Notes: generated by a model not told the origin, from the letters alone. Shown: positions 18,089 through 27,168, counted from the first letter of the stretch. The stretch: 64,000 nt of DNA from Streptomyces fulvorobeus (GCF_013167895.1 NZ_BLWC01000001.1:1240001-1304000); one strand, 5' to 3'. Numbers and translations are program-made.

Positions 18089-19357
18089 GTGACCATCACC
18101 CCGCCCGCCCTCAGTGTCTTCGAGACCCTCGAGTCCGAGGTACGGAGCTACTGCCGTGGCTGGCCCGCCGTCTTCGACCGCGCGCAGGGCGCCCGGCTGA
18201 CGGACGAGGACGGCCACTCGTACCTCGACTTCTTCGCAGGTGCCGGCTCACTCAACTACGGCCACAACAACCCGGTGCTGAAACGCGCGCTGATCGACTA
18301 CATCGAGCGCGACGGCATCACGCACGGCCTGGACATGGCCACCACGGCCAAGCGCGCCTTCCTGGAGACCTTCCAGAACGTGATCCTGCGCCCGCGCGAC
18401 CTGCCGTACAAGGTCATGTTCCCCGGCCCGACCGGCACCAACGCCGTCGAGTCGGCGCTGAAGCTGGCCCGCAAGGTCAAGGGGCGCGAGTCCGTCGTCT
18501 CCTTCACCAACGCCTTCCACGGCATGTCGCTCGGCTCGCTCGCCGTCACCGGCAACGCCTTCAAGCGGGCCGGCGCCGGCATCCCGCTGGTGCACGGCAC
18601 GCCGATGCCGTTCGACAACTACTTCGACGGCCAGGTCCCGGACTTCCTCTGGTTCGAGCGGCTGCTTGAGGACCAGGGCTCCGGGCTCAACAAGCCCGCC
18701 GCAGTGATCGTGGAGACCGTCCAGGGCGAGGGCGGCATCAACGTCGCCCGCGCCGAGTGGCTGCGCGCGCTCCAGTCCCTGTGCCACCGCCAGGACATGC
18801 TGCTCATCGTCGACGACATCCAGATGGGCTGCGGCCGGACCGGCGCCTTCTTCTCCTTCGAGGAGGCCGGGATCACCCCGGACATCGTGACGCTCTCCAA
18901 GTCGATCAGCGGCTACGGGATGCCGATGGCCCTCTGCCTGTTCAAGCCGGAGCTGGACATCTGGGAGCCGGGCGAGCACAACGGCACCTTCCGGGGCAAC
19001 AACCCGGCCTTCGTCACCGCCGCCGCCGCGCTCGACGCCTACTGGGCGGACGGGCAGATGGAGAAGCAGACCGTGGCCCGCGGCGAACAGGTCGAGCAGG
19101 GCCTGCTGGCCATCTGCGACGAGAACCCGGCGTCCGGCGGCCACTTCCGTGGCCGCGGACTGGTCTGGGGCCTGGAGTTCCCCGACCCCGCGCGCGCCTC
19201 CGCCGTCTGCGCCCGCGCGTTCGAACTGGGTCTGCTCCTGGAGACCTCGGGCCCGCGCAGCGAGGTCGTGAAGCTGCTGCCGCCCCTGACCATCACCCCC
19301 GACGAACTGGACGAGGGCCTGCGCACGCTGGCCCGCTGCGTCCGAGAGACCGCCTGA
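18089..19357 (+). CDS. ectB: L-2,4-diaminobutyrate transaminase EctB
   Basis: A 422-residue class III aminotransferase that makes L-2,4-diaminobutyrate from aspartate semialdehyde and glutamate, the first committed step to ectoine. The PLP lysine is Lys271 in TLSKSISGYGMPMAL. LIVDDIQMGCGRTG carries the cofactor Asp, and GTNAVESALKLARK near residue 115 the phosphate loop. Length and motifs agree with EctB throughout. It follows ectA closely with leader GCAGGAGATCCGCT and precedes ectC by 63 bases, so the three form one transcript. Confidence 0.96.
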   Translation: MTITPPALSVFETLESEVRSYCRGWPAVFDRAQGARLTDEDGHSYLDFFAGAGSLNYGHNNPVLKRALIDYIERDGITHGLDMATTAKRAFLETFQNVILRPRDLPYKVMFPGPTGTNAVESALKLARKVKGRESVVSFTNAFHGMSLGSLAVTGNAFKRAGAGIPLVHGTPMPFDNYFDGQVPDFLWFERLLEDQGSGLNKPAAVIVETVQGEGGINVARAEWLRALQSLCHRQDMLLIVDDIQMGCGRTGAFFSFEEAGITPDIVTLSKSISGYGMPMALCLFKPELDIWEPGEHNGTFRGNNPAFVTAAAALDAYWADGQMEKQTVARGEQVEQGLLAICDENPASGGHFRGRGLVWGLEFPDPARASAVCARAFELGLLLETSGPRSEVVKLLPPLTITPDELDEGLRTLARCVRETA

Positions 19358-19420
19358 CCCCGGGGAGACCCGGGCGGGCGCGAAGAAGCACCACCGCAGA
19401 GAGAAAGGCACCAACCCACC

Positions 19421-19819
19421 GTGATCGTCCGATCGTTCAGCGACATCGAGAACACCGACCGGCATGTGAAGGCCGCCTCAGGCACCTGGGAGAGCAAGCG
19501 CATCGTGCTCGCCAAGGAGAAGGTGGGCTTCTCGCTCCACGAGACCGTGCTGTACGCCGGCACGGAGACGTCCATGTGGTACGCGAATCACATCGAGGCC
19601 GTGCTGTGCACCGAGGGCGAGGCCGAGCTCACCAACGACGAGACCGGCGAGAAGCACTGGATCTCCCCCGGCACGATGTACCTGCTGGACGGCCACGAGC
19701 ACCACACGCTGCGGCCCAAGACCGACTTCCGCTGCGTCTGCGTCTTCAACCCTCCCGTCACCGGACGGGAGGACCACGACGAGAACGGTGTCTATCCGCT
19801 GCTGACCGAGGAGGGCTGA
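19421..19819 (+). CDS. ectC: Ectoine synthase EctC
   Basis: A 132-residue cupin that cyclises N-gamma-acetyl-diaminobutyrate to ectoine. The N-terminal [16 protein letters not shown] and the core [19 protein letters not shown] are EctC signatures, and the metal-binding residues of the barrel are in GHEHHTLRP. Length is standard (about 130). The GTG start has the leader GAGAGAAAGGCACCAACCCACC. Three bases separate its stop from the ectD ATG, so hydroxylation is coupled to ectoine synthesis in this operon. Confidence 0.96.
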   Translation: MIVRSFSDIENTDRHVKAASGTWESKRIVLAKEKVGFSLHETVLYAGTETSMWYANHIEAVLCTEGEAELTNDETGEKHWISPGTMYLLDGHEHHTLRPKTDFRCVCVFNPPVTGREDHDENGVYPLLTEEG

Positions 19820-19822
19820 ACC

Positions 19823-20715
19823 ATGACCACACACGTACGCGCAGACCTGTACCCGTCGCGCGGCGCCGCCGAGATGACCACTCCCCGCCAGGACCCGGTC
19901 ATCTGGTCCGCGCCCGGCGCACCAGGACCGGTCGCCGTAAAGGACCTCCAGGGGTTCGAACGGGACGGATTCCTCACCGTCGACCAGCTGATCACACCGG
20001 ACGAGGTCGCCGTCTACCACGCCGAGCTGAACCGGCTGATCAGCGATCCGGCGGTGCGGGCCGACGAGCGCTCCATCGTCGAGCCGCGGTCGCAGAAGGT
20101 GCGTTCCGTCTTCGAGGTCCACCGGATCAGCGAGGTCTTCGCCCGGCTGGTCGCCGACGAGCGGGTGGTGGGCCGGGCCCGCCAGATCCTCGGCTCGGAC
20201 GTGTACGTCCACCAGTCGCGCATCAACGTGAAGCCGGGGTTCGGGGCCTCGGGCTTCTACTGGCACTCGGACTTCGAGACCTGGCACGCCGAGGACGGTC
20301 TGCCGAACATGCGGACCGTGTCCGTCTCGATCGCGCTGACCGAGAACCACGACACCAACGGCGGGCTGATGATCATGCCCGGTTCGCACAAGACGTTCCT
20401 CGGCTGCGCGGGGAGACCCCGCGGGACAACTACAAGAAGTCCCTGCAGATGCAGGACGCCGGCATCCCGTCGGACGGGGCGCTGACGAGGATGGCCGACC
20501 TGCACGGCATCAAGCTCTTCACGGGCCCGGCCGGTTCGGCGACCTGGTTCGACTGCAACTGCATGCACGGCTCGGGGGACAACATCACCCCGTACCCGCG
20601 CAGCAACGTCTTCATCGTCTTCAACAGCGTGGAGAACGCGGCGCAGGAGCCCTTCGCGGCCCCGGTCCGCCGTCCGGAGTTCATCGGGGCGCGGGACTTC
20701 ACTCCCGTGCGGTGA
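19823..20715 (+). CDS. ectD: Ectoine hydroxylase EctD (frameshifted at 20410-20413)
   Basis: A non-heme iron, 2-oxoglutarate-dependent dioxygenase that converts ectoine to 5-hydroxyectoine. Iron ligands His148 and Asp150 lie in FYWHSDFETWH and the distal His in CNCMHGSGDN. The family signature VHQSRINVKPGFGASGFYWH is complete. The frame breaks at a run of four G (20410-20413): the first frame ends wrongly at 20485, while the correct continuation (GETPRDNYKKSLQMQDAG to the end at 20715) is one frame over. One more G restores a 297-residue protein of normal length. Because both halves are conserved right up to the break, a sequencing indel is more likely than an old pseudogene. Confidence 0.88.
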
Positions 20716-20791
20716 CGGGTGCGGTTGAGGGTGGTGTCCCAGGGGGCACCGCCCTCAACCGGCTGGACCGGGAACACCCCGGGAGGCGAAG

Positions 20792-21811
20792 GTGGCGTCC
20801 ATGACTTCTCATGTGCGCCACATCACGATCGACTGCGCCGACGCCTATGAGCTGGCGGGCTTCTGGGCCGGGGTGCTGGGTACGCGGGTCTCCGACGAGG
20901 ACGCGCCCGGTGACCCCGAGGCCCTGGTCGAAGCGCCGGGCGCCGCCCTGCTGTTCATCACCGTGCCCGAGCCGAAGAGCGGCAAGAACCGCCTCCACCT
21001 GGACATCCAGCCCGACGACCGATCCCGGGACGAGGAGGTGGAGCGGCTCCTGGCGCTCGGCGCCACGATGGTGGGCGACCACCGCAAGCCGAACGGGCGC
21101 GGCTGGGCGACCCTGGCCGACCCGGAGGGCAACGAGTTCTGTGTGGAGTGCGGGGCCGCCGAACGCGCCCGGCTGTCCGGGACCCGGCTGCCGGTCACCG
21201 CGGACGATGTGACCTCTGCGGTGCGGCTCGCGGTGGACACGCTCGCGGCGTCGCCTGCCGGTGACTGGCGCGTCCCGGCGGGTTCCCTGGACTGGGACTG
21301 CTGGGAGACCGTGGAGCACCTGAGCGACGACCTCTTCGCGTACGCCGTGCAACTCGGCCCGCGCAAGCGGCCGTTGACGGGCGAGGTCCCCTACCGCTGG
21401 GCCCCGGAGCGCGAGGGCGGGCCCTGGAACGCGGTATTCGCGGACCCGGAGGCGGGAACCGCCGGACTGCTCCAGACGCTCGAAGCGAGCGGCGCCCTGC
21501 TGGCCGCGATGGTACGGACCGCCTCCCCCGCCGTCCGCTCCTACCACTCGTACGGAGTGTCGGACCCGGAGGGCTTCGCCGCGATGGGTGTCGTGGAGAC
21601 CCTCGTGCACACCCATGACGTCGCCGCGGGCCTCTCACTCCCCTGGGCCCCGCCGCGCGACCTCTGCGACCGGGTGCTGGCCCGGCTCTTCCCCGACGCC
21701 CCGGCCGACGCGGACCGGTGGACCGTACTGCTCTGGTCCACCGGCCGGGCCGCGCTGCCGGGCCGTGACCGTGTCACCTCGTGGAAGTGGCACGGCGCGC
21801 CGCTCGGCTGA
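20792..21811 (+). CDS. VOC glyoxalase-like protein fused to a maleylpyruvate-isomerase-type (DinB-like) domain
   Basis: A 339-residue two-domain protein. Residues about 5-125 are a vicinal-oxygen-chelate domain (HITIDCADAYELAGFWAGVLG to ADPEGNEFCVE). Residues about 140-310 resemble the mycothiol-dependent maleylpyruvate isomerase/DinB fold, with WDCWETVEHLSDDLFAYA and VVETLVHTHDVAAGLSLPW carrying the histidines expected for the metal site. A role in thiol-dependent detoxification fits both halves but the substrate is unknown. GTG 20792 has GGAGG five bases upstream; the internal ATG at 20801 is an alternative. It is transcribed alone, 76 bases after ectD. Confidence 0.8.
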   Translation: MASMTSHVRHITIDCADAYELAGFWAGVLGTRVSDEDAPGDPEALVEAPGAALLFITVPEPKSGKNRLHLDIQPDDRSRDEEVERLLALGATMVGDHRKPNGRGWATLADPEGNEFCVECGAAERARLSGTRLPVTADDVTSAVRLAVDTLAASPAGDWRVPAGSLDWDCWETVEHLSDDLFAYAVQLGPRKRPLTGEVPYRWAPEREGGPWNAVFADPEAGTAGLLQTLEASGALLAAMVRTASPAVRSYHSYGVSDPEGFAAMGVVETLVHTHDVAAGLSLPWAPPRDLCDRVLARLFPDAPADADRWTVLLWSTGRAALPGRDRVTSWKWHGAPLG

Positions 21812-21816
21812 GTGCG

Positions 21817-21970
21817 CTACCGGTGGGAGAACCAGCGCGCCGCCGGGAGGAGCCTCCCGTCGTAGTCGAACACCGCCTGGTTCTCCCACGCGTTGCCGGA
21901 CGACGGGTCGGCCGGGTCCCAGCCGCTGCCGACGACGCGCTGATCGTGCCCGGCGACTACAGCCGGGCGG
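21817..21970 (-). pseudogene. C-terminal remnant of a GH53 arabinogalactan endo-beta-1,4-galactanase
   Basis: On the minus strand an open frame ends at 21817 with GSGWDPADPSSGNAWENQ, then VFDYDGRLLPAARWF. This is the characteristic C-terminus of GH53 galactanases as I recall it. No start or catalytic part exists: upstream in the same frame lie only shadow residues of the OYE gene and repetitive SRPAVV(T/A) sequence. About 45 conserved residues survive. It is a gene fragment, not a working enzyme. GH53 acts on the galactan side chains of rhamnogalacturonan I, which is notable beside the pectin genes further on. Confidence 0.55.
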
Positions 21971-22064
21971 GAGGTGACTACAGCCGGACGGGAGACGAGG
22001 CCGCAGCCGCGCACTGGTGCGGCGCGAGTCGGCGTAGGAACGGGCGCCATGAGGGCTATAGGCA

Positions 22065-23132
22065 CTACGCGTCGAGCGGCGCGTAGTCCGTGTAGCCCTT
22101 CGCGTCGCCGCCGAAGTAGGTGGCGGGGTCGGGGGTGTTGAAGGGGCCGCCGGCCTTGAGCCGGGCCGGCAGGTCCGGGTTGGCGAGGAAGAGGGCGCCG
22201 TAGGAGACGAGGTCGGCGATTCCGTCGTCGATCACCGTGTGGTCCCCGGGGCCGGTGGGGCCGTCGGTCCGCACGTTGAGGACGAGGGCGCCGCTGAACT
22301 GCTTGCGCAGCGCGAGCGTCAGTTCGCGGATCTCGACGCCTTCCAGCAGGTGCAGGTAGGCGAGCCCGAGCGGCTCGATCTCGCGGACGAGCGCGGTGTA
22401 GACGGCTTCCGGCGCCGGCTCCTCGATCCCGTTGTACGGGTGGGAGGGCGAGATGCGCAGCGCGGTCCGCTCCGGGCCGATCTCCGCGGCGACGGCCTTG
22501 ACCACCTCGACGGCGAAGCGGGCGCGGGCCTCGTCGGAACCGCCCCAGGCGTCCTGGCGGAGGTTGGTGTTGGGCGCGAGGAACTGGTGGATCAGATAGC
22601 CGTTGGCGCCGTGCAGTTCGACGCCGTCGAAACCGGCCTCGACCGCGCCCCGGGCGGCGGCGGCGAAGTCGGCGATCGTGGCGCGCACCTCGGCGTCGGT
22701 CAGCTCGTAGGGCTCCACGAAGTCCTTCGGGCCCTCCTGGGTGTAGACCTGCCCGGGTGCGGTGACCGGGGAGGGCCCCACCGGCACCAGTCCGTCCGGC
22801 AGCAGCACCGGGTGGCCGATCCGGCCCGCGTGCATGAGCTGGGCGAAGATCCGGCCGCCGGCCGCGTGCACGGAGTCGGTGACCCGGCGCCAGGACGCTA
22901 TCTGCGCGGGGCTGTGCAGACCGGGGGTCGAGGGGTAGCCCTGGCCCACGGGTGAGGGCTGGATGCCCTCGGTGATGATGAGGCCGGCCGAGGCGCGCTG
23001 CGTGTAGTACTCGACGGTCAGCTCCGTGGCCGTACCGCCCTCGCCCGCCCTGCTGCGGGTCATGGGCGCCATGGCGATCCGGTTCGCGAGCGGCGTGCCC
23101 GCGAGGTCGACGGGGTCGAAGACAGTGGTCAC
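22065..23132 (-). CDS. Alkene reductase, Old Yellow Enzyme family
   Basis: A 355-residue FMN-dependent TIM-barrel oxidoreductase that reduces activated C=C bonds of enones, maleimides or nitroesters with NAD(P)H. N-terminal LANRIAMAPMTRSRA is the FMN-binding signature. LHGANGYLIHQFLAPNTNLR (about 184-203) holds the substrate-binding His/Asn pair, and QLMHAGRIGHP is also typical. Length is normal. The gene is divergent from a MarR regulator and three palindromic sites lie between the two starts, so it is probably repressed by that regulator and induced by electrophiles. Confidence 0.93.
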   Translation of the reverse strand: MTTVFDPVDLAGTPLANRIAMAPMTRSRAGEGGTATELTVEYYTQRASAGLIITEGIQPSPVGQGYPSTPGLHSPAQIASWRRVTDSVHAAGGRIFAQLMHAGRIGHPVLLPDGLVPVGPSPVTAPGQVYTQEGPKDFVEPYELTDAEVRATIADFAAAARGAVEAGFDGVELHGANGYLIHQFLAPNTNLRQDAWGGSDEARARFAVEVVKAVAAEIGPERTALRISPSHPYNGIEEPAPEAVYTALVREIEPLGLAYLHLLEGVEIRELTLALRKQFSGALVLNVRTDGPTGPGDHTVIDDGIADLVSYGALFLANPDLPARLKAGGPFNTPDPATYFGGDAKGYTDYAPLDA

Positions 23133-23148
23133 GAAAGACTCCCAGAAA

Positions 23149-23227
23149 TATGTGGTCGACCAATATTGGGTCGGCCAAGTAAGCGCTCCGCCGCCACTCT
23201 AGCCCATTACTTGGCCGGCCAAGGTAA
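23149..23227. promoter_or_regulatory. MarR-type operators between the OYE and marR genes
   Basis: Three related inverted repeats occupy the divergent promoter: ATGTGGTCGACCAATAT around 23150-23166, TTGGGTCGGCCAAGTAA at 23166-23182 and TTACTTGGCCGGCCAAGGTAA at 23207-23227. All share the half-site TTGG(C/T)C. The spacing suggests control of both divergent genes by the adjacent MarR protein. Confidence 0.7.
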
Positions 23228-23309
23228 AGTTTCCGCAGGGGGCACGGAACGGCGCGAACGACGCGGTCCGCCCCCGCACCCGCCGAGCGCCACCCCTGAG
23301 GAGTTCCCG

Positions 23310-23819
23310 ATGGACATCGATTCCGCAGCCGCCGCAGAGCCCGCGTGTACCGAGCTCCTGACGCCCGGGGCCGCGCGCGGCGGCCCGGTCAGCCACGCCC
23401 TCTCCCGGGTCGCACGGCTGCACCGGATCGCGGCGGGCAGACTGCTCAAGGACCTGGGCCTCTACCCGGGCCAGGAGCATCTGATGATGCACCTGTGGGA
23501 CTCCGGGGCCGTACGCCAGGCGGACCTGATCAAGGCCATGGACCTCGACCCCTCGACGGTGACGAAGATGCTCCAGCGCCTGGAGCAGACCGGGTACGTC
23601 CGCCGCCGACCGGACCCGGACGACCGCAGGGCCGTCCTGGTCGAGGCCACGGACGGCAGCTGCTCGCTGCTCACGGACGTCCGGTCCGCGTGGGCGAGCC
23701 TGGAGGAGCACACCCTCGCGGGCCTGGACCCCGCCGAGCGCGCGGAGCTGGCCCGCCTCCTGGGCAAGGTGGAGGGGAACCTCTGCCAGGAGACGGCCGG
23801 CTGCCCCGGCACCCTCTAG
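23310..23819 (+). CDS. MarR family transcriptional regulator
   Basis: A 169-residue winged-helix regulator. The DNA-binding part reads LYPGQEHLMMHLWDSGAVRQ, LIKAMDLDPSTVTKMLQRLE and the wing VRRRPDPDDRRAVLVEATD, all standard MarR. I chose ATG 23310 because GAGGAG lies seven bases upstream; the frame stays open to 23166 but that stretch contains the operators. An extra 30-residue N-terminus (DIDSAAAAEPACTELLT) carries a single Cys that could sense oxidants or electrophiles. It is divergent from the OYE gene and very likely represses it and itself through the operators between them. Confidence 0.9.
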   Translation: MDIDSAAAAEPACTELLTPGAARGGPVSHALSRVARLHRIAAGRLLKDLGLYPGQEHLMMHLWDSGAVRQADLIKAMDLDPSTVTKMLQRLEQTGYVRRRPDPDDRRAVLVEATDGSCSLLTDVRSAWASLEEHTLAGLDPAERAELARLLGKVEGNLCQETAGCPGTL

Positions 23820-23837
23820 CGGGCGCGCTCCTGCCGC

Positions 23838-24908
23838 TCAGCCGCCCAGAGCGTCCAGGGCGTCCAGCGCCCGGTCCACGTCGGCATCGGAGTTGTAGAG
23901 GTGGAAGGCGGCGCGCAGATTCCCGGCCCGGTCCGAGACCATGATCCCGGCCTCCGCCAGCGCCGGTGTGCGGCCACCGAGCCCGGGTACGGCGACGATC
24001 GCCGAGGTGCCGGGGACCGGCTCGTGACCGAGCTCCGCCAGGCCCTCGCGGAAGCGGGCGGCGAGCCCGGTGGCATGGGCGTACAGGGCGTCGATACCGA
24101 TCTCCGCCAGCAGGGCGAGGGAGCGCTCGGCCCCGTGGTACGCGAGGAACGCGGGCGGTTCGTCGAGGGCGCGGGCGGTGGAGGCCAGCCGTTCGACCGG
24201 ACCGTACGTGCTGCTCCAGGGGTCCTCCCCGGCCACCCAGCCGACGAAGAGCGGCGGCAGGGTGGCCTGCGCCTCCTCGGTCACCGTGAGGAAGGACGCC
24301 CCTCGCGGGCAGAGCAGGAACTTGAAACCGCCGGTGACCGTGTAGTCGTAGGCCCCGGCGTCCAGCGGGAACCAGCCGGCCGACTGGGAGGCGTCGAGCA
24401 GTGTCCGGGCACCGTGCGCGGCGGCCGCCGACGTGATGGCGTCGAGGTCGGCGACGCGGCCGTCGGCGGACTGCACGGCGGAGAAGGCGACGAGCCCGGT
24501 CCGCGGCCCCACCGCGTCGGCCAGCTTCTCCAGCGGGACGTACCGCATCCGCAGATCGCCGCGGAGCGCGAACGGGCTGACCACGGAGCTGAACTCGCCC
24601 TCGGGTGCCAGGACCTCGGTCCCGGGTTTCAGCGAGGCCGCGACCAGCCCGACATGGACGCTGACGGACCCGCCGGCGGCGACCCGGTCGGGGCCCACCC
24701 CGGCGAGCCGGGCGAAACCGGCCCGCGCCGCGTCCACCACGTCGAAGTCGCCGGCCCCGACCCGCACACCCGCGGCGTTCTCGTCGACGAGTGCCTTGAC
24801 GGCCTGCACGGTACGGCGGGGCAGCAGCCCGCAGGTGGAGGTGTTGAGGTAGGTGGTCCGCGGCGCGAACTCGGCGGCGGCGGCCTGGCTGAGCGTGGTC
24901 GTCTGCAT
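23838..24908 (-). CDS. Class V aminotransferase/cysteine-desulfurase-fold PLP enzyme
   Basis: A PLP enzyme of about 356 residues in the class V fold. The N-terminus TYLNTSTCGLLPRRTVQAV is typical of the desulfurase-like branch. LLDASQSAGWFPLD carries the cofactor Asp and GGFKFLLCPRGASF the Schiff-base lysine. The C-terminal AAFHLYNSDADVDRALDAL is the usual substrate arginine-free tail. I chose ATG 24908 (MQTTTLS) rather than the 13-residue extension. It lacks the active-site cysteine loop of true SufS/IscS enzymes, so a transaminase or lyase role is likelier. It converges on the MarR gene with only 18 bases between stops. Confidence 0.85.
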   Translation of the reverse strand: MQTTTLSQAAAAEFAPRTTYLNTSTCGLLPRRTVQAVKALVDENAAGVRVGAGDFDVVDAARAGFARLAGVGPDRVAAGGSVSVHVGLVAASLKPGTEVLAPEGEFSSVVSPFALRGDLRMRYVPLEKLADAVGPRTGLVAFSAVQSADGRVADLDAITSAAAAHGARTLLDASQSAGWFPLDAGAYDYTVTGGFKFLLCPRGASFLTVTEEAQATLPPLFVGWVAGEDPWSSTYGPVERLASTARALDEPPAFLAYHGAERSLALLAEIGIDALYAHATGLAARFREGLAELGHEPVPGTSAIVAVPGLGGRTPALAEAGIMVSDRAGNLRAAFHLYNSDADVDRALDALDALGG

Positions 24909-25579
24909 ACGTCCAGCCTGGGCGCCCCTCAACTCGTAGTCAATCACCGAGAGTTGCGGGGCGCACCCAAGGACGGCTTATGCCCACGCCTGGCGGGCGG
25001 ATCGCGAAGACGGAGGTTCCGGGCTGCGGAACCTCGCGGGAACCGTCCGCCTCGCAGGCCGCCACGTCATGGCCCACCGTGGTGAGCGCGGTTGCGGGAC
25101 AGTCCTTAGGCGGGGAGCGAGTGCGGGGGCGTCACCAGCCGTGCGCGTTCATACGGATCCCGCGCTGGGCGGTTCTTCAAGTACGGGCGAATGCGGCTGT
25201 GCATCGCGGTGATGCTTCGGTCGCACTGTCCGGACTGCACGAGCGGGTACATCTCCAGGACACTCGGGCCTCGGTGTGCAGCTGGACGACGGCTGGGAGG
25301 TCGTCCGGGATCGCGGTTCTGATCATGAAGGGAGGGACGTACGGGCCCGTGTCGCGGTTGCCGGCATACGGCCCCGGGCTCGGTCCGGCACACGGGATTT
25401 CGCCGCCTCACCCCTGGGACGGCGCCTGGTCACACGGACGGCCGGAGCCGTACCGGGCTCCGGCCCCGGAGAGAGCCGCGAAGATCACCACGTGCACCCG
25501 GACCGGGATGGAGATGGGGAGCGCCAGGTCGCTGCCCGCCGTCCCGAGCAGTTCGCGGTCCGTCAGTCCGGCCGGCTAC
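24909..25579. other. Degenerate 670-base stretch without an intact gene
   Basis: No reading frame here has convincing codon bias over its length. On the minus strand, 25326-25255 encodes MIRTAIPDDLPAVVQLH and then TEARVSW, which reads like the N-terminus of a GNAT acetyltransferase, but the frame deteriorates straight after. Other frames give scattered fragments only. The stretch has the look of gene decay between the aminotransferase and the aldehyde dehydrogenase terminator. Confidence 0.5.
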
Positions 25580-25623
25580 AGCGGCCGCCACCCTCCGGCC
25601 GGAGCCGGAGGGTGGCGGCCGCT
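25580..25623 (-). terminator. Perfect 20-base hairpin downstream of the KGSA dehydrogenase
   Basis: AGCGGCCGCCACCCTCCGGC (25580-25599), loop CGGA, then an exact 20-base reverse complement at 25604-25623. It begins 25 bases past the stop of the minus-strand aldehyde dehydrogenase and is its probable terminator. There is no U-tract. Confidence 0.85.
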
Positions 25624-25647
25624 ACTCGGTTCGGGTGAGCACGGGAC

Positions 25648-27168
25648 CTACTCGCGGTGGCCGTCCACCCTGCGGGGCAGGCCCAGCGGGTTGGACTCGC
25701 GCAGTTCCGGCGGCAGCAGCGCGTCCGGGGTCGTCTGGTAGGTGACCGGGCGCAGCCAGCGTTCGATCGCCGTCGCGCCCACCGAGGTCGAGGTGGAGGT
25801 GGTCGCCGGGTAGGGGCCGCCGTGGTGCTGGGCCGGGGCGACGGCCACGCCGGTCGACCAGCCGTTGACCAGGACGCGGCCGGCCAGCGGGGTCAGCGCG
25901 GCGAGGAGCCGTGCGGCGCTCTCGTCGGTCTCCTCACCAGCCGTCTGGAGCGTGGCGGTGAGGTTGCCGGGGAGGCGGGAGAGGACCGCGGTGATCTCCT
26001 CCTCGCTCTCGTAGCGCGCGACGACGGTGACCGGGCCGAAGCACTCCTCCAGCAGGGCGTCGTGCGGGCCCTCCTCGGTCAGCCGCCGCGCCGGTACGGT
26101 CAGGAAGCCCGGGGAGACGGTGTGCTCGCCGCCCGCGCCGGGGGTGACGGGCGCCGTGACGTCCGCGAGTTCGGCCCGTTCCCGTACACCCGCGACGAAG
26201 GCGTCCCGCATGCGCTGGTCGAGCATGACGGCGGACCGGCTGTCGCTGACCACGTCGGTCAGGGACTTGATCAGCTGGTCTCCCGTGCCGCCCGCCGGTA
26301 CGAGGACGAAGCCGGGCTTCGTGCAGAACTGGCCCGCGCCCATGGTCATCGAGCCCGCGAGCCCGGCGCCGATCTGCTCGCCGCGCTCGGCGGCGGCGGC
26401 TTCGGTGACGACCACCGGGTTGAGGGAGCCGAGCTCGCCGTGGAAGGGGATCGGGGTGGGCCGGGCCGCCGCCGCGTCGAACAGGGCGCGTCCGCCCCGG
26501 ACCGAGCCGGTGAAGCCGGCCGCCGAGACGAGCGGGTGCTTGACCAGTGCGACGCCCGCGTCGAAGCCGTGCACCAGGCTCACCACGTCCTCGGGCAGGC
26601 CGTGGTGAGCGGCGGCCCGGCGCAGTACGGAGGCGCAGAGTTCGGAGGTGGCCGGGTGGTCGGGGTGCGCCTTGACGACGACGGGGCAGCCCGCGGCGAG
26701 CGCGCTGGCCGTGTCGCCGCCGGGTACGGAGAAGGCGAGCGGGAAGTTGCTGGCCGCGTAGACGGCGACGACGCCGAGGGGGATCTTGTAGCGGCGCAGA
26801 TCCGGCCAGGGCGGGGTCCGGCTGCCGTCCTCGTGGTCGATGTGGATGTCGAGATAAGCGCCCTCTTCCACGACCTCCGCGAACGCCCTGAGCTGCGCGG
26901 CCGTGCGTGCGAGCTCGCCGGTGAGCCGGGCCGGGCCGAGCGCCGTCTCGGCGTCGGCGGCCTCGATGACGTGCTCGGCGGCCTCCGTGAGCAGATCGGC
27001 CGCGGTACGCAGGAACGCGGCGCGCACCGTGCGGTCGGCGAGCGAGCCGCGTACGGCGTGGGCGGCCCGGACCACCCGGTCGACCTCCTCCGCTGTAGCC
27101 TCCTCCGCAACCTGCTCGCGCGGGTTCCCGGTTCGGGGGTCGACGCTCCAGACTGGTGCTGCTGCCAC
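25648..27168 (-). CDS. Alpha-ketoglutarate semialdehyde (2,5-dioxovalerate) dehydrogenase
   Basis: A 506-residue NAD(P)-dependent aldehyde dehydrogenase of the KGSADH branch, which oxidises alpha-ketoglutarate semialdehyde to 2-oxoglutarate at the end of non-phosphorylating pentose and hexuronate routes. Catalytic Cys282 is in GAGQFCTKPG, the general base Glu245 in HGELGSLNP and the oxyanion Asn in YAASNFPLAFS. FTGSVRGGRALFDAAAARP and the short non-standard N-terminus are characteristic of this branch rather than of general aldehyde dehydrogenases. It is divergent from an IclR regulator with a palindrome between them. Substrate assignment rests on subfamily motifs plus the sugar-acid genes at 40-47 kb. 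Confidence 0.85.
   Translation of the reverse strand: MAAAPVWSVDPRTGNPREQVAEEATAEEVDRVVRAAHAVRGSLADRTVRAAFLRTAADLLTEAAEHVIEAADAETALGPARLTGELARTAAQLRAFAEVVEEGAYLDIHIDHEDGSRTPPWPDLRRYKIPLGVVAVYAASNFPLAFSVPGGDTASALAAGCPVVVKAHPDHPATSELCASVLRRAAAHHGLPEDVVSLVHGFDAGVALVKHPLVSAAGFTGSVRGGRALFDAAAARPTPIPFHGELGSLNPVVVTEAAAAERGEQIGAGLAGSMTMGAGQFCTKPGFVLVPAGGTGDQLIKSLTDVVSDSRSAVMLDQRMRDAFVAGVRERAELADVTAPVTPGAGGEHTVSPGFLTVPARRLTEEGPHDALLEECFGPVTVVARYESEEEITAVLSRLPGNLTATLQTAGEETDESAARLLAALTPLAGRVLVNGWSTGVAVAPAQHHGGPYPATTSTSTSVGATAIERWLRPVTYQTTPDALLPPELRESNPLGLPRRVDGHRE

Noticed and set aside
24980..25741. Open frame of 253 codons in the gap before the aldehyde dehydrogenase
   Set aside because: It crosses a perfect terminator hairpin and has no codon bias or motif.
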